Source of the DNA: JACVRW01 sp963835705
GTDB taxonomy: Bacteria > Actinomycetota > Thermoleophilia > Solirubrobacterales > Thermoleophilaceae
Length of the DNA: 64,000 nt
Assembly: GCA_963835705.1 (NCBI GenBank)
Contig: CAWIGR010000015.1
Location: 1 to 64,000 of the forward strand
Direction of reading: 5' to 3'
Positions within the stretch are counted from its first letter, which is position 1; every line of letters begins with the position of its first letter. The position numbers and the translations under genes were made by a program. The notes under the pieces are model-generated. The model searched no databases. It was not told the origin of the DNA and saw only the letters and a list, made by a program, of their open reading frames with translations. This document shows positions 15,993-24,974 of this stretch, one piece after another.

Positions 15993-16847
15993 TTGGAGGC
16001 AGCCAGGGTAAGTAGCGGCTCAGCGGTCCGGCTTCGACAGGAGCGGGCCCAGCTCGGCCTGCTTGGCCTGCTGCTCGCGCTTGCCGTCGTGGCCTGGCTG
16101 GTCACCGACAACCGGATGGGCGGCATGGAGTCGGTCCCGGGAATGGACCTCGGGGGCCTCGGTTTCTACGTCACCGTGTGGGTGGCGATGATGGCGGCGA
16201 TGATGTTCCCCTCGGTGGCGCCTACCGTGTTGATGTACGACCGGCTGCGGGCGGGCCACCGCACGCGAGGGAAGGGGGCGGCGCCCGACGCGACGGCGCT
16301 CTTCGTGGCCGGCTACCTGTGTGTATGGACGGCAGCGGGGCTGGGCGCGTACGGCCTGTTCGAGCTGGTCCGGGCGCTCGACCCGGCGTTCCTGGCGTGG
16401 GACGAGGCGGGCCGCTACGTGACCGGCGGGGTGATCGTGGCCGCGGCCGTCTACCAGTTGACCCCGCTCAAGCAGGCCTGCCTGGTGAAGTGCCGCAGCC
16501 CCATGATGTTTCTCGCCGAGCGCTGGCGCCACGGCCGGGCCGGTGGCCTGGAGCTCGGCTTGCGGCACGGCGGCTGGTGCCTCGGCTGTTGTTGGGCGCT
16601 GATGGCGGCGCTGTTCGCCGTCGGCGTGATGAGCATCGGCTGGATGGCGCTGATCGCCGCGTTCATCGCCGGGGAGAAGCTGCTGCCTTGGCCGGCCGCC
16701 GCGCGCCGGACCGTGGCCGTGCTGTTGCTCGCGCTCGGACTCGGCGTGGCGTTCGTCCCCGCCGACGTGCCGGGATTCGCCACACCGGAGGACGCGATGC
16801 ACGAGAGCGGCGGCCCCCACGGCGCGGGCATGCAGATGATGCCCTGA
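15993..16847 (+). CDS. DUF2182-family integral membrane protein (predicted metal-binding)
   Basis: This 284-residue protein has about seven helices, the MAAMMFPSVAPTVLMYDRL motif in helix 2, QLTPLKQACLVKCRSPMMFL and GLRHGGWCLGCCWALM, with paired cysteines and methionines near the membrane. The tail is Met/His-rich (HESGGPHGAGMQMMP). This pattern fits handling of a soft metal such as copper but no function is proven. The TTG start at 15993 follows the DUF1326 stop by two bases. The GGAGG after TTG is part of the coding region. Confidence 0.88.
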   Translation: MEAARVSSGSAVRLRQERAQLGLLGLLLALAVVAWLVTDNRMGGMESVPGMDLGGLGFYVTVWVAMMAAMMFPSVAPTVLMYDRLRAGHRTRGKGAAPDATALFVAGYLCVWTAAGLGAYGLFELVRALDPAFLAWDEAGRYVTGGVIVAAAVYQLTPLKQACLVKCRSPMMFLAERWRHGRAGGLELGLRHGGWCLGCCWALMAALFAVGVMSIGWMALIAAFIAGEKLLPWPAAARRTVAVLLLALGLGVAFVPADVPGFATPEDAMHESGGPHGAGMQMMP

Positions 16848-16994
16848 GCCCCTCCGCTGCACCCTCCGTGGCACGTACCGCAGACGCGGCCAGGCCCACC
16901 CGCTCACCTCGACCATGCATCCGGGCCGACCGCAAGCCTGATGGACGCCCGCACGACCGACACCTGGTGCCGTTTCTGCCGAACTCTCTCGATC

Positions 16995-17007
16995 TATAGT
17001 CCTTCCG
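16995..17007 (+). promoter_or_regulatory. -10 element for a leaderless LAL message
   Basis: TATAGT (16995-17000) is five of six to the -10 consensus and ends six bases before the GTG at 17007. No ribosome site precedes that GTG. The layout predicts transcription starting at or next to the start codon. Confidence 0.45.
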
Positions 17008-19262
17008 TGTCGAGCGCAGAGGGCAGACGCGAAGCATTCCTCAGGACGAAGCTATCGCCGCCCGTTGATCGTGAGGTGATTCCAAGACGGCGCGCGCACA
17101 ATCTTCTGGCCTCCGGGACGCCTCGCAGGGTGACCCTGATCCGGGGTCCGGCCGGATGGGGAAAGTCCAGTCTTCTCTCCTCTTGGAGCAGGGACCAAGC
17201 TGAGACCAGGCCGTTTGCCTGGCTTGCCGTGGATGATTTGGACAACGATCCGGTCCGGTTCTTTACGTACCTGATCGAGGCCGCTCTGACACTCGCTCCT
17301 GGCATTGGCGTTCAGTCGCTCAACATCCTGCGAGCACCAGGCGCTGACCTGACCAACGACGTCATTCCGCGCTTCATCAGCGAGCTGGAGTCCGCTCTAC
17401 CCGGGCCGTCCGTCCTCGTGGTCGACGACTACCACCTGATTTCCAGCCCCGCGGTCCACGAAGGCATCGAGTTTCTGATCGCTCACATGCCTGTCTCGCT
17501 CGAGCTCGTGCTCTCGACTCGGGTAGAACCTCCGCTACCCCTGGCGAGGATTCGTGGGCACGGCGAGTTGCTCGAAGTTTCAATGCCCGAGCTTCGGTTC
17601 TCGGTTGACGAGGCGGATGCCCTCCTGAACGGGATACAGGGACTTGATCTTTCGGAAGAGCACGTACGGCTCCTTGTGGAACGAACCGAAGGATGGCCAG
17701 CCGGGCTGTATCTGGCCGCGCTATCCCTGCGTCACCGGGATGATCGCCAAGCCTTCATCGAAGCGTTTGCGGGTGACGACCGTCATCTGGTCGATTACCT
17801 CACGTCGGAAGTGCTGGCGGGACAGGCCGACGAGCCTCGTGAGTTCCTCATGACGACATCGGTGCTGGCCAAGTTCAATGCTTCACTTTGCGACGCGGTG
17901 ACTGGCAAGTCGAATTCGGCCGATCGCCTGCGCGAGATCGAGAGATCGAATGTCTTCTTGGTGCCTCTGGATAACAAGCGTCAGTGGTACCGCTATCACC
18001 ACCTCTTCGCCGAGCTTCTCAGACATGAGTTGCGTGTTGTTCGGCCGGAGCTGGAGCCCGATCTGGACCGCAGGGCAGCCGCCTGGATGCTCGAGGAGGG
18101 ACTTCAGTCAGAAGCGATCACACACCTGCTTAGAGCGGGGAGCTATTCGGATGCAGTCGAATTGATCGCTGAGTCGTGGCATCCGATCGCTTCATCGGGA
18201 GGGCATTCGACAGTCCGAAACTGGCTCGACTCGCTTCCTCCTAATGTCATCGAGAATGACGCTCGCCTCTGCGTCGCGCGCGCTCTCGTTGCAATCAGTT
18301 TCGGCCAGCTCGATGAGGTCGAGGCCGCACTGGATTTGGCCACACAAGCCCCGCCTCCCCCCGGTCCATTCTTCGATGGCTTCGTCTCGGGGCCACATGC
18401 GGTAGGGATCCTGAGAAGCGCGTACCGGTGGCTCCTCGGCGATCTCGGCGGTTGCCGCCAAGTCGCCATAGCGGCGCTTTCTTCCGGCGAAGCGCGATCC
18501 CCCTGGGACTCATTAGCCAGGATACGGTTAGGTGCTTCGAGCTACTGGCTGGGCGATTTCGCGGAGGGACTGTCAAATCTGGAACTGGGGCGCGCCGGGA
18601 GCAGCGCAGCTTCGTTGAAACCCGCATGGATTTCGTCGCTTGGCCTGCTCGCCATGATCCGAATCGAAGAGGGTGATCCGGAGATTGCATCCGGTCTTGT
18701 CGCGGAAGCGCGCGACGTGATCCGAGAAGCAGGACTGGCTGAGTACTGGGTCAGCGCACCGACCAGCATCGCCGCCGGGGGGCTGATGATCGGCGACGGC
18801 AAGGTCATTGAGGCGATCGACGAGCTGAATCGCGGCCTGAAGCTCGCTGCTCGCGGCAGTGGTCCTACGGAGACTGCATACGGTCAGATCCTGCTCGGGC
18901 GAGCCCTGCGCCTTCAAGACGAGCGCGAACAGGCGAAGCGCATGTTGGCCGAGGCGCGCTGGACGATCGACGCTTCCCTGGACCCCGGGCCTGTGGTGGC
19001 CAGGCTCTTGGCGCAGGAGGAGGAGGCCCTACAAGTGACCCGCTCGGCTTCCTTCGAAGCCGAGCAACTGGAAGACCTCAGCGAACGGGAGCTGTCCGTA
19101 CTCAGGATGATGAGCGGAGACCTGAGCCAGCGCGAGATGGGCAACCATCTCTTCATCTCCTTCAACACGGTCAAGACGCACACGAAGCACATCTACCGCA
19201 AGCTCGGCGTAACGCAGCGATCTGAGGCCGTGGCCCGGGCCCGCCAGCTCGACTTGCTCTAG
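17007..19262 (+). CDS. LuxR-family regulator of the MalT/LAL type
   Basis: The 751-residue protein has a Walker A motif GPAGWGKSS at residues 47-55, a Walker B region VLVVDDYHLI, a helical winged/TPR-like sensor region (residues 350-680) and a C-terminal LuxR helix-turn-helix (LSERELSVLRMMSGDLSQRE, then FNTVKTHTKHIYRKLGV). These signal-transduction ATPases bind ATP and a ligand, then activate transcription. GTG at 17007 is chosen because homology begins there and a -10 box sits just upstream. It may act on the operator array and efflux pump downstream, but this is only proximity. Its codon use is somewhat lower in GC than the neighbours. Confidence 0.92.
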   Translation: MSSAEGRREAFLRTKLSPPVDREVIPRRRAHNLLASGTPRRVTLIRGPAGWGKSSLLSSWSRDQAETRPFAWLAVDDLDNDPVRFFTYLIEAALTLAPGIGVQSLNILRAPGADLTNDVIPRFISELESALPGPSVLVVDDYHLISSPAVHEGIEFLIAHMPVSLELVLSTRVEPPLPLARIRGHGELLEVSMPELRFSVDEADALLNGIQGLDLSEEHVRLLVERTEGWPAGLYLAALSLRHRDDRQAFIEAFAGDDRHLVDYLTSEVLAGQADEPREFLMTTSVLAKFNASLCDAVTGKSNSADRLREIERSNVFLVPLDNKRQWYRYHHLFAELLRHELRVVRPELEPDLDRRAAAWMLEEGLQSEAITHLLRAGSYSDAVELIAESWHPIASSGGHSTVRNWLDSLPPNVIENDARLCVARALVAISFGQLDEVEAALDLATQAPPPPGPFFDGFVSGPHAVGILRSAYRWLLGDLGGCRQVAIAALSSGEARSPWDSLARIRLGASSYWLGDFAEGLSNLELGRAGSSAASLKPAWISSLGLLAMIRIEEGDPEIASGLVAEARDVIREAGLAEYWVSAPTSIAAGGLMIGDGKVIEAIDELNRGLKLAARGSGPTETAYGQILLGRALRLQDEREQAKRMLAEARWTIDASLDPGPVVARLLAQEEEALQVTRSASFEAEQLEDLSERELSVLRMMSGDLSQREMGNHLFISFNTVKTHTKHIYRKLGVTQRSEAVARARQLDLL

Positions 19263-19263
19263 G

Positions 19264-19482
19264 TCACCTACAGCTGGCGCCGTCCCGTTCTTGCACGGAG
19301 ATCAGGTCGAGCCCGAATCTCTGCAGTCGGTCGAGGAAGCCGTAAAGCTGGCTCTGGTCGAACGGCTCGGTGAGGAACCAGGTCTGACCCTTGCTCGCCT
19401 GCATCGACACGCCGGGGAAGGGAAGCGCGAAGGTCTCACTCAGCCTGCCTCGCACGACGATTTGGTACTCGATTCCCTCCAC
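19264..19482 (-). CDS. Small hypothetical protein next to LAL regulator
   Basis: This 72-residue protein reads IEYQIVVRGRLSETFALPFP, GVSMQASKGQTWFLTEPFDQ, SQLYGFLDRLQRFGLDLISV. It is a short alpha+beta protein of a type common in actinobacteria (VRGRLS...DQxxLxGxLxRLxxLGLxLxxV), of unknown function. The GTG start at 19482 has GGAGTGAGG upstream. It converges on the LAL gene, with stops almost touching, and is divergent from the efflux pump across the operator array. Confidence 0.65.
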   Translation of the reverse strand: MEGIEYQIVVRGRLSETFALPFPGVSMQASKGQTWFLTEPFDQSQLYGFLDRLQRFGLDLISVQERDGASCR

Positions 19483-19535
19483 CTGGCCTCACTCCGTTCT
19501 TTGGCGTACCGAAGTGCGGCCACTCTCAGCCCAGG

Positions 19536-19610
19536 CTGGGTGGCGTGTCATCACCCAGGCGCGATCCCACCCTGGGTGATCTGGGCTCTGGGTGATGCCA
19601 GCTCACCCAG
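19536..19610. promoter_or_regulatory. Symmetric five-part operator array
   Basis: CTGGGTG (19536-19542), CACCCAG (19552-19558), the 11-bp palindrome CACCCTGGGTG (19568-19578), CTGGGTG (19588-19594) and CACCCAG (19604-19610) are separated by exactly 9 bases each time. The whole is mirror-symmetric about the central palindrome. It sits between divergent genes, ending 56 bases before the efflux pump start, so it is probably the binding platform of its regulator. Confidence 0.65.
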
Positions 19611-19666
19611 ACGCCGTGGACGATCTCTCCATCGAGAAGTCAACCCGATCAAGGGAGTGCCGACTG

Positions 19667-21349
19667 ATGACGATCGATCCCGTCCAGTACGCCCGTCGAT
19701 GGAAGACGCTCGGCGTGCTGTCGCTGAGCCTGGTGATCATCGGGCTCGACACCACGATCCTCAACGTCGCCCTGCCGACGCTGCAGGACGAGTTCGACGC
19801 CTCCCCCTCAAAGCTGCAGTGGATGGTCGACTCCTATCTCCTCGTCTTCGCGGGTCTTCTGCTCGTGTTCGGCACCCTCGGCGACCGCTTCGGGCGCAAG
19901 CTTGCGCTTCAGGCGGGCGTGACGATCTTCGGGCTCGCCAGCCTCTGCGCCGTCATGGTCGACTCGGCCGATGGGGTAATCGCCGTACGCGCCGCGATGG
20001 GCGTGGGCGCGGCCCTGATCATGCCCGCGACCCTCTCGATCATCGCGAACGTCTTCGCAGCCGCGGAGCGCGGCAAGGCCATAGCGATCTGGGCCGCTCT
20101 GGCAGCCGTCGGGGTCGGCCTCGGCCCGCTTGCCGGCGGGCTGCTGCTCGAGTGGTTCGACTGGTGGTCAATCTTCCTGGTCAACGTCCCCATCGCAGCC
20201 GTGGCGCTGCTACTCGGCATCCGCTACGTGCCCGAGAGCCGCGACCCCCGGCCCGGCTCGTTCGACGTGCTGGGAGCCGCGCTCTCCACGGCGGGGTTCA
20301 GCATCCTCGTGTACGCGATCATCGAGGCACCCGAGCGGGGCTGGTTCAGCGGCCTCATCCTCGTATCGCTTGCGGCCAGCGTCGTGCTGCTCAGCGCGTT
20401 CGTCTGGTGGGAGCGACGTATCGACGATCCGATGCTCGACCTCGGGTTCTTCCGCAGCCCTCGCTTCAGCGTCGGCACGGCCGCGGTGAGCGTGGCCTTC
20501 TTCGCCCTCCTGGGCGGGATCTTCGCGCTGACCCAGTACATGCAGTTCGTCCACGGCTATAGCGCAATCGAAGCGGGCCTGATCATGAGCCCGATGGCGC
20601 TCGGGCTAATGATGGGCGCCGGATCGTCGAGCAAGGCGGTGCTGCACCTCGGGATCGCCCGCGTCGTCGCCGCAGGACTGACCGGTCTGGCTATCGCCCT
20701 GGCGCTGACGATGTTCTGGGAGCCGAACACCAGCGCCTACGCGCTCGCTGCCTGGTTCTTCGGGCTGACCCTGGCGATGGGCTGGGTGATGGCTCCCGCT
20801 ACGGAAGCAGTGGTAGGCGCGGTGCCGGCGGCCAAATCGGGCGTCGCGTCCGCCACCAACACCGTCGCGCGCATGATCTCCGGAGCCTTGGGCGTGGCGG
20901 TGATCGGCTCGCTCGCCAGTTCCCTCTACTCCAACGAGGTTGAAGGCTCCCTGGGAGCCCTACCGCCAGAAGCGCAGGCCCAGGCTGAGGACTCGGTTGG
21001 CGCTGCCAGCGCCATCGCCGGCCAGCTCCCGCCCGACGCGGCTTCCGAGCTACTTGCCAGGACCGGAGATGCCTTCACCCAGGCGATGGGCATCGGCCTT
21101 CTGTTCGCGGCAGCGCTCGCGGCCGCCACGGCCGTCGCCGTGCTCCGACTTCCTGCCCGACCGCGAGCTCGACGCGCCGGAGGCCGAAGAGGCCGAGCCC
21201 AGCATGCGCCCGCTCGTCGACAAGGAGCGCGAGTCCCTCGATCTGCAGCCGCAGAACTGAGAGGAGAACAACACCTCGCTCCGGCCCACCAGGCGCGGCC
21301 GGGGCAAGTTTGGTCGAGCGGGCTCCCTGAGCTCCTGGAAAGCAGATGA
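19667..21349 (+). CDS. EmrB/QacA-type MFS efflux transporter (C-terminus probably frameshifted)
   Basis: The ATG at 19667 opens MTIDPVQYARRWKTLGVLSL and the drug/H+ antiporter signature LDTTILNVALPTLQ. GDRFGRKLALQAG (loop 2-3) and GVGLGPLAGGLLLEWFDWWS (motif C) follow. About 14 helices are visible. Near 21150 the natural tail (LPDRELDAPEAEEAEPSM, ending at 21260, about 531 residues) lies in the next frame. The annotated frame instead runs into a basic tail ending at 21349. One extra C in a short C run would explain this. It exports an unknown compound and is likely controlled by the array just upstream. Confidence 0.85.
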   Translation: MTIDPVQYARRWKTLGVLSLSLVIIGLDTTILNVALPTLQDEFDASPSKLQWMVDSYLLVFAGLLLVFGTLGDRFGRKLALQAGVTIFGLASLCAVMVDSADGVIAVRAAMGVGAALIMPATLSIIANVFAAAERGKAIAIWAALAAVGVGLGPLAGGLLLEWFDWWSIFLVNVPIAAVALLLGIRYVPESRDPRPGSFDVLGAALSTAGFSILVYAIIEAPERGWFSGLILVSLAASVVLLSAFVWWERRIDDPMLDLGFFRSPRFSVGTAAVSVAFFALLGGIFALTQYMQFVHGYSAIEAGLIMSPMALGLMMGAGSSSKAVLHLGIARVVAAGLTGLAIALALTMFWEPNTSAYALAAWFFGLTLAMGWVMAPATEAVVGAVPAAKSGVASATNTVARMISGALGVAVIGSLASSLYSNEVEGSLGALPPEAQAQAEDSVGAASAIAGQLPPDAASELLARTGDAFTQAMGIGLLFAAALAAATAVAVLRLPARPRARRAGGRRGRAQHAPARRQGARVPRSAAAELRGEQHLAPAHQARPGQVWSSGLPELLESR

Positions 21350-21355
21350 GGAAGC

Positions 21356-21388
21356 GGCCCCGGTCCCCGTCCCCGTAGGTCCGGGGCC
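21356..21388. terminator. GC-rich hairpin after the efflux gene
   Basis: GGCCCCGG (21356-21363) pairs with CCGGGGCC (21381-21388) around a 17-base loop. There is no T run, so it is a terminator-like hairpin only, placed between the efflux pump and the lyase-hydratase gene. Confidence 0.35.
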
Positions 21389-21497
21389 CCGGTTCCGCCG
21401 ATTCGGGAACTGCACGGCGCTGCTACCCGGGACCGGAGTGGCTAGGCACCTGCGCCCGGCTCGAATCACGCGCGAATAGTCTTGAGACGATTCTCGA

Positions 21498-23276
21498 GTG
21501 CGCACGCGTCTGACGTCACTCTGCGTCCCCGGCACGAGGGCCGACCGGCAGGCGAAAGCGCTGGGCCTCCCGTGCGACGAGGTCGTGCTCGACCTGGAGG
21601 ACTCGGTGGCCACCGATCACAAGGACGAGGCGCGCGCGACGGTCGTCCGGACTCTGGCCGATCCGGCCTGGGCCTCACGGACGGTGGCGGTGCGCGTCAA
21701 CGCGGACAGCGAGGCGGACCTGGAGGCGGTGGCTGGAGTCGCCGGCTCCGAGGGATTGACCGTGGTGCTGCCCAAAGTCGAGCGTCCCGAGCAGGTTGTC
21801 GCAGCCGCCGAGCTCTTGGCCGGCACAGGGATCGGACTGCAGGCACTCATCGAGACGCCTGCGGGGTCCACGGCCACACACGAGATCGCCGTCGCGGACG
21901 AGTCGCTGGTCGCGTTGCTGATCGGATACGCCGATCTGGGCGCCGAGCTCGGCCGCCGTGGAGCCGAGCGCGATCCGAGGCGCTGGCTGGTGCACCAGGA
22001 GAGCGTCCTGGGCGCTGCCCGGGTTGCAGGCGTGCAGGCGCTCGACGGCCCGTTTCTCGACGTCGCCGACGAGGTGGGCCTGCGCGCCTCCGCGCGAACC
22101 GCGCGCGATCTCGGGTTCGACGGCAAGTGGGCGATCCACCCGCGACAGGTCGAGGTGATCGCAGGCATCCTCAGCCCGACGGCGGCCGAGCGGGCCGAGG
22201 CGGAAGCCGTCGAGCGCGCACTTGCCGACAGCCAGGGAGTCGCGCTCCTCGAGGGCAAGATGATCGACGAGGCTCACCGGCGCCAAGCGCGGCGGATCCT
22301 CGGCCTCGGCTCGGGACCAGCCGCGCCGGCGCACGCGCGTCCAACCGTCGCGCGACGTGCCGCACGGACGCGAGCGGTGGCGGCCCCGTACGCCGACGAG
22401 CTGGAGATCGGGCAGGTATTCGACGCTCCGGGACTCACGCTGGACGCCGGCCTCGCAACGCTGCACCGCGCGGCATGTGGAGATCGGTTGCCGCTCGCGC
22501 TCGACGCCGAGCTGGCCGAGCGCGTGACCGGCACCCCTGGTGTGTTGGCACATCCGGCCATCGTCACCGACGTCCACATCGGCCAGTCCACGCAGCCGAC
22601 CGGGCGGGTGCTCGGCAACCTGTTCTACCGCGGAATGACAGTCGCTCCGGTTCGGCTCGGCACCACTCTGCGCACCCGCACCGAGGTCGTCGCGATGGAA
22701 CCGACGCGCGACGAAGCACGCGCCAAGGTGACGCTGCGTGCCACCACCAGCGACGCGGGCGGAAAGCCGATCGCCTCCTGTCTACGCTGCCCCTTGCTCC
22801 CTGCGCGGGAGCCCGTTGAGCCGTCGGGAACGGTCCCCGACGCGCCGCTCGACTTCACGGTGCCTGACTGGAACCTCGACGCACATCCACAGGGGGAGCC
22901 GCTCGTCGCCGGGGACCGCTTCGACGTGGAAAGCCATGAGACGGTCACGCTGGCACCGGAGCTGGCGCGAGCGACCCTGAACCTCGCCATGACGCACACG
23001 GATGCGCAGGCCAGCGCCCACGGCCGCAGGCTGGTCTACGGCGGCCACGCGATCGGCATCGCGCTCGCGCATGCCTGTCGCGCGTTGCCGGGCCTCGTCA
23101 CGGTGCTCGCCTGGCGGTCCTGCGATCACCTGGGTCCGGTGTTCGAGGAGGATCGACTGAGGTCGAGAATCGAGGTGCTGGCGGGCGAAGGACCGATCGT
23201 CGACCTTCAGGTGATCGTCTCGAACGATGACGGCGACGTGCTCGACTGGCGGCCCGCCGTGCTTTACGCAGCATGA
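21498..23276 (+). CDS. CitE-like CoA-ester lyase fused to MaoC-like hydratase
   Basis: Residues 1 to about 265 form a HpcH/HpaI TIM barrel of the CitE/malyl-CoA lyase group (DEVVLDLEDSVA, LPKVERPEQV, ALIETPAGS, GYADLGAELG, GKWAIHPRQV). From about residue 300 on is a double hot-dog MaoC-like domain (IGQVFDAPGLTL, RVLGNLFYRGMTVAP, THTDAQASAHGRRLVYGGHA). Free-standing relatives hydrate mesaconyl-CoA and cleave citramalyl- or beta-methylmalyl-CoA. The fusion would channel hydration straight to cleavage, for example mesaconyl-C4-CoA to acetyl-CoA and pyruvate. It overlaps the CoA transferase gene by ATGA. Exact substrates are inferred, not shown. Confidence 0.85.
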   Translation: MRTRLTSLCVPGTRADRQAKALGLPCDEVVLDLEDSVATDHKDEARATVVRTLADPAWASRTVAVRVNADSEADLEAVAGVAGSEGLTVVLPKVERPEQVVAAAELLAGTGIGLQALIETPAGSTATHEIAVADESLVALLIGYADLGAELGRRGAERDPRRWLVHQESVLGAARVAGVQALDGPFLDVADEVGLRASARTARDLGFDGKWAIHPRQVEVIAGILSPTAAERAEAEAVERALADSQGVALLEGKMIDEAHRRQARRILGLGSGPAAPAHARPTVARRAARTRAVAAPYADELEIGQVFDAPGLTLDAGLATLHRAACGDRLPLALDAELAERVTGTPGVLAHPAIVTDVHIGQSTQPTGRVLGNLFYRGMTVAPVRLGTTLRTRTEVVAMEPTRDEARAKVTLRATTSDAGGKPIASCLRCPLLPAREPVEPSGTVPDAPLDFTVPDWNLDAHPQGEPLVAGDRFDVESHETVTLAPELARATLNLAMTHTDAQASAHGRRLVYGGHAIGIALAHACRALPGLVTVLAWRSCDHLGPVFEEDRLRSRIEVLAGEGPIVDLQVIVSNDDGDVLDWRPAVLYAA

Positions 23277-24478
23277 CCGCCGGCATCCTCAGCGACCTCA
23301 CCGTGATCGAGGGCTCCGCCTTCGTCGCCGCGCCGCTGGGCGGGATGACCCTCGCTCAGCTGGGTGCGGACGTGATCCGCTTCGACCAGATCGGCGGCGG
23401 CCTGGACCGCGACCGCTGGCCGTTGGCGGCGGGCGGACAGAGCCTCTTCTGGGCAGGGCTGAACAAGGGCAAGCGCTCGATCGAGATCGATCTTCACTCC
23501 GATGAAGGACGGGAGCTCGTCGCGGCCCTCGTTGCCGCCGCGGGCACACTGCTGACGAACTTTCCCGCTCGAGGCTGGCTCGCCTACGACACGCTGCGAG
23601 CACGCCGGGACGACCTCGTGATGGTCGCGCTCACCGGCAACCCGGACGGAACCAGCGAGGTGGACTACACGGTCAACCCCGCAACGGGATTCCCGTTCGC
23701 CATCGGCCCGCGCGACTTCGCCGGCCCGCTCAACAGCGTCCTGCCGGCCTGGGACGCGGTGATGGGCGGGCTCGCCGCAACCGGGCTGCTCGCCGCCGAA
23801 CGCCATCGAGCGCGGACCGGGGAGGGCAACCTGATCAACCTCGCGCTCTCAGACGTCGCCTTCGCGATGGTCGGGCACCTCGGCCGCGTCGCCGAGGCGG
23901 AGCTCGGCGGTCGCGACATGCGCCGCGACGGCAACTACCTCTACGGCGCCTTTGGACACGACTTCGAGACCTCCAACGGCCGGCGAGTGATGGTCGTGGC
24001 CCTCACGGCCCGGCAGTGGAAGGCGCTGCTCGACGCCACCGGCACGCGCGAGCGAATGGCCAAGATCGCCGACGCGACCGGGTTCGATCTCGACACCGAG
24101 ACGGGGCGCTTCGAGGCGCGGGACTTCATCGCGGCCGTCCTTCGTCCCTGGTTCGGCGAGCGCAGCCTGCCCGAGATCCGCCGGTGCTTCGCAGGCACCA
24201 CGGTCTCGTGGGGGCCGTACCAGACCTTCACGCAGCTGGTCGAAGAGGACCCGCGCACCACCACCGACAATCCGATCTGGGAGAGGATCGAGCATCCTGA
24301 GGTCGGCACCTACCGGATGCCGGGCTCGCCGCTCAGCTTCTCCAATGTCGAGCGCGTCCCGGTTCGCAGAGCTCCCCTGCTCGGTGAGCACACCGAAGCG
24401 ATCCTCGGCGAGCTGGGGGGCCTCAGCACCGTCGAGATCGGGCGGCTGCACGATGCGGGAGTCGTCCGCTGCCGCTGA
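23273..24478 (+). CDS. Family III (CaiB/BaiF) CoA transferase, mesaconyl-CoA transferase-like
   Basis: The 401-residue protein starts DLTVIEGSAFVAAPLGGMTL, followed by AQLGADVIRFDQIGG and GKRSIEIDLHSDEGREL, all typical of family III. GEGNLINLALSDVAFAMVGH contains the expected nucleophile Asp. WGPYQTFTQLVEEDPR and GSPLSFSNVERVPVRRAPLL, then GEHTEAIL, close the fold. With the upstream lyase-hydratase it likely activates or isomerises a C5 acid such as mesaconate as its CoA thioester. It is translationally coupled (ATGA overlap) to that gene. The specific acid is inference. Confidence 0.85.
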   Translation: MTAGILSDLTVIEGSAFVAAPLGGMTLAQLGADVIRFDQIGGGLDRDRWPLAAGGQSLFWAGLNKGKRSIEIDLHSDEGRELVAALVAAAGTLLTNFPARGWLAYDTLRARRDDLVMVALTGNPDGTSEVDYTVNPATGFPFAIGPRDFAGPLNSVLPAWDAVMGGLAATGLLAAERHRARTGEGNLINLALSDVAFAMVGHLGRVAEAELGGRDMRRDGNYLYGAFGHDFETSNGRRVMVVALTARQWKALLDATGTRERMAKIADATGFDLDTETGRFEARDFIAAVLRPWFGERSLPEIRRCFAGTTVSWGPYQTFTQLVEEDPRTTTDNPIWERIEHPEVGTYRMPGSPLSFSNVERVPVRRAPLLGEHTEAILGELGGLSTVEIGRLHDAGVVRCR

Positions 24479-24542
24479 GCGAACTCCCTCGCGAGATCCC
24501 GTCCGAGCCTGGCTGCCGCCGCCGCGGCGGCGAGAAGCTGCG

Positions 24543-24935
24543 CTATCGGTCCAGCTCGGACACGAGAGCTTCGATGCGCTGCGCGATGTCGTCGCGGATC
24601 TTCCGCACCTGCTCGAGTGGCTGGCCCGATGGATCTTCGAGGTCCCAGTCGATGTAGCGTTTGCCCGGGATGTAGGGGCACTCGTCGCCACAGCCCATGG
24701 TCACGACCACGTTGGCCTGTTCGGCGAGTAGGCGGGTCAGCGCAGTGGGTGTGCGATCGGAGAGCTCGATGTCGAGCTCCCGCATCGCCTTCACCACCTG
24801 GGGATGTATGCGATCGCCTGGCCGGGTGCCGGCGGAGGCCGAGCTGTGCCGGCCGTGCGATGCGCGTTCGAAGAGCGCTTGGCTCATTTGCGAACGACCG
24901 GCGTTATGCAGGCATACGAAGAGGACGTGTGCCAT
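24543..24935 (-). CDS. arsC: Arsenate reductase, low-molecular-weight phosphatase type
   Basis: This 130-residue protein has the P-loop VCLHNAGRSQMSQALF (CX5R; nucleophile Cys8) and VVTMGCGDECPYIPGK with the further cysteines used in the redox relay. YIDWDLEDPSGQP contains the general-acid Asp loop. It reduces arsenate to arsenite in the cytoplasm so it can be methylated or exported. The ATG at 24935 is chosen because the family starts at HVLFVC; an in-frame ATG at 24995 would add an unlikely Pro-rich leader. It is divergent from arsR. Confidence 0.92.
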   Translation of the reverse strand: MAHVLFVCLHNAGRSQMSQALFERASHGRHSSASAGTRPGDRIHPQVVKAMRELDIELSDRTPTALTRLLAEQANVVVTMGCGDECPYIPGKRYIDWDLEDPSGQPLEQVRKIRDDIAQRIEALVSELDR

Positions 24936-24974
24936 CGGTTCGAGCGGGCTGGGATCCTGTGGGGGCAGACTATC

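Noticed and set aside
19536..19610. Short CRISPR-like array
   Set aside because: Repeats are 7 bases in alternating orientation with 9-base gaps; CRISPR repeats are 23 or more bases in one orientation. An operator array explains it.
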